Of a stretch of DNA of 64,000 nucleotides, positions 47,798 to 64,000 are shown piece after piece. A model generated the notes under the pieces. The model worked only from the letters and a program-made list of their open reading frames with translations. It ran no database searches and was not told where the DNA came from. Every line of letters begins with the position of its first letter. Position 1 is the first letter of the stretch. The position numbers and the translations under genes were made by a program. Origin of the DNA: Lycocorax pyrrhopterus obiensis (Eukaryota; Chordata; Aves; Passeriformes; Paradisaeidae); the NCBI GenBank assembly GCA_014706295.1, contig JACSVZ010000016.1, positions 11,327,168 through 11,391,167 on the forward strand, written 5' to 3'.

Positions 47798-48875
47798 TGA
47801 AGACATGTAATATAAATTTCTGCCATGTTAAGCACGATGAATGCCTCGCAGTTTACAGACTTCTGAAGCTTAGTATAAGATGAGAAAAATTGTATGCACA
47901 AATATACTCATCAATTATCTTTTAATAATGTGTTTATATTAGTTAATTTTATTCAATTTCATAACACATGAATTATTTATGGCTAATACTGTTTTCAGAA
48001 CATGTTCATTAACAAATTAACATCATAGATTGTATTGCTTGGAAAAACCCCTATAAATCAAGCTTCATTTGTGTTAGTTTCCTTAGCATTGTTAGAATCT
48101 GCATTGTTTTACATATGTTGTTTCAGGACCAATTACGAAACACTTTGATTTTTGTGGGTGTTACTTACATGTAGTCATACAAGTCTCAAGGTGCATTCCA
48201 ATCCTGTTGGATTGGACTCCAAACTGCACAGAAGTTATCATCCTTGCCTTATTCTTGGAGAGCTTAACTCTTGTTGGAGCCAATAAGAGTCTTGTCATTG
48301 ACTTCAGTGAGAGCAAGTAAAGGCCTGTCATAATGTCTGGTAACTAATGAATACTGATTAAACTGATGAAACTTTTTTGTGGGAATAATCTTTAAATATA
48401 TGTAGTAGTTTTGTTCTGTTACTTAGCAGAAACTTTTACAAACCATGTTGTATGAAAAACCCAGCAATAGAAGCAGAAATGTCCTGTCATTATTATGTCT
48501 GCATATGTGTTAAGTTTTGCAGTTGGACTAAACAGCTGTTGGTTGAGTTTTTTTAACCTTTTCATAAAATATTGTATTAAGAAAACAATAAAGAGCTGGC
48601 TAGTCCAGTATGGGATTTCACATTACTGTATTGCATTTCCTTATAGATCATTCCTTTGGTTTTTCTAAAGTGTGTATCATGTGTGCAGAGGTTTTGTGTA
48701 GAAATATCGGTGCATTTTCTGGGTGAGATGAAGTCTGTAATTTTTTCTTAGTAATTTTGAAGTACGTATTTGTACTCCTTTTTCATCAGCTGTAAATTTT
48801 CACTGATCATGCTGGAGCTGGACATTTAATAAAATTGTTACCAAAAGCCAAACAATAAGAAAACTAAATAAAAAC
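47798..48875 (+). other. PLS1: PLS1 3'UTR and polyA signals
   Basis: AT-rich untranslated sequence. Canonical AATAAA hexamers occur at 48587-48592, 48828-48833 and 48867-48872; the first has a downstream GT/T-rich region and is the most likely main site. The true cleavage site cannot be read from DNA alone. Confidence 0.75.
48587..48592 (+). terminator. PLS1: AATAAA polyadenylation signal (likely PLS1)
   Basis: A canonical hexamer about 790 bases after the PLS1 stop codon. Alternatives lie at 48828 and 48867. Confidence 0.6.

Positions 48876-64000
<15,125 letters not shown>

Overview
The window is vertebrate nuclear DNA, almost certainly from a bird. It has large GT-AG introns, two CpG islands, and two copies of the 3' end of CR1, the dominant avian/reptilian LINE. 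The plastin-1 reading frame joins to 630 codons, the length I recall for chicken intestinal fimbrin (human is 629). The species cannot be fixed from the sequence alone.

Three genes lie in the ATR-PLS1-TRPC1 order known from human 3q23. (1) ATR, minus strand, 1-4418: the first five coding exons (430 codons, the ATRIP-binding, HEAT-rich N-terminus); the gene runs off the left edge. (2) PLS1, plus strand, 24869-about 48.6 kb: a complete coding sequence in 15 coding exons, with part of the 5'UTR. (3) TRPC1, plus strand, 49605-beyond the right edge: nine coding exons (515 codons: ankyrin repeats, zinc-binding linker, pre-S1 elbow to S4). S5, pore and C-terminus lie outside. Every splice junction was read from the sequence and every exon phase checked; all close without a frameshift.

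Region by region: 1-4418 ATR 5' part, with a CR1 fragment in intron 4. 4.07-5.46 kb is the CpG island holding the ATR promoter and possibly a divergent plus-strand start. 5.5-24.87 kb is a 19 kb spacer with no certain gene; it should hold the upstream noncoding exon(s) of PLS1, and has a CR1 copy, an LTR-like element, a hairpin candidate, a MARE/ARE-like site and one exon-like segment. 24.87-48.6 kb is PLS1. Only about 1 kb separates the PLS1 polyA signals from the TRPC1 start codon, which sits in the second CpG island (49.2-49.96 kb). 49.6-64 kb is TRPC1.

The genes do not form a pathway: ATR is the replication-stress checkpoint kinase, PLS1 an actin-bundling protein of microvilli and stereocilia, TRPC1 a cation-channel subunit. 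Their linkage is conserved synteny. I found no undescribed biological system. The points most worth a second look are a five-codon uORF that ends on the TRPC1 start codon (TGATG), an open in-frame upstream extension of TRPC1, an in-frame skippable TRPC1 exon 3 with a weak donor, and an exon-like segment at 14.35-14.48 kb whose phase fits PLS1 coding exon 2.
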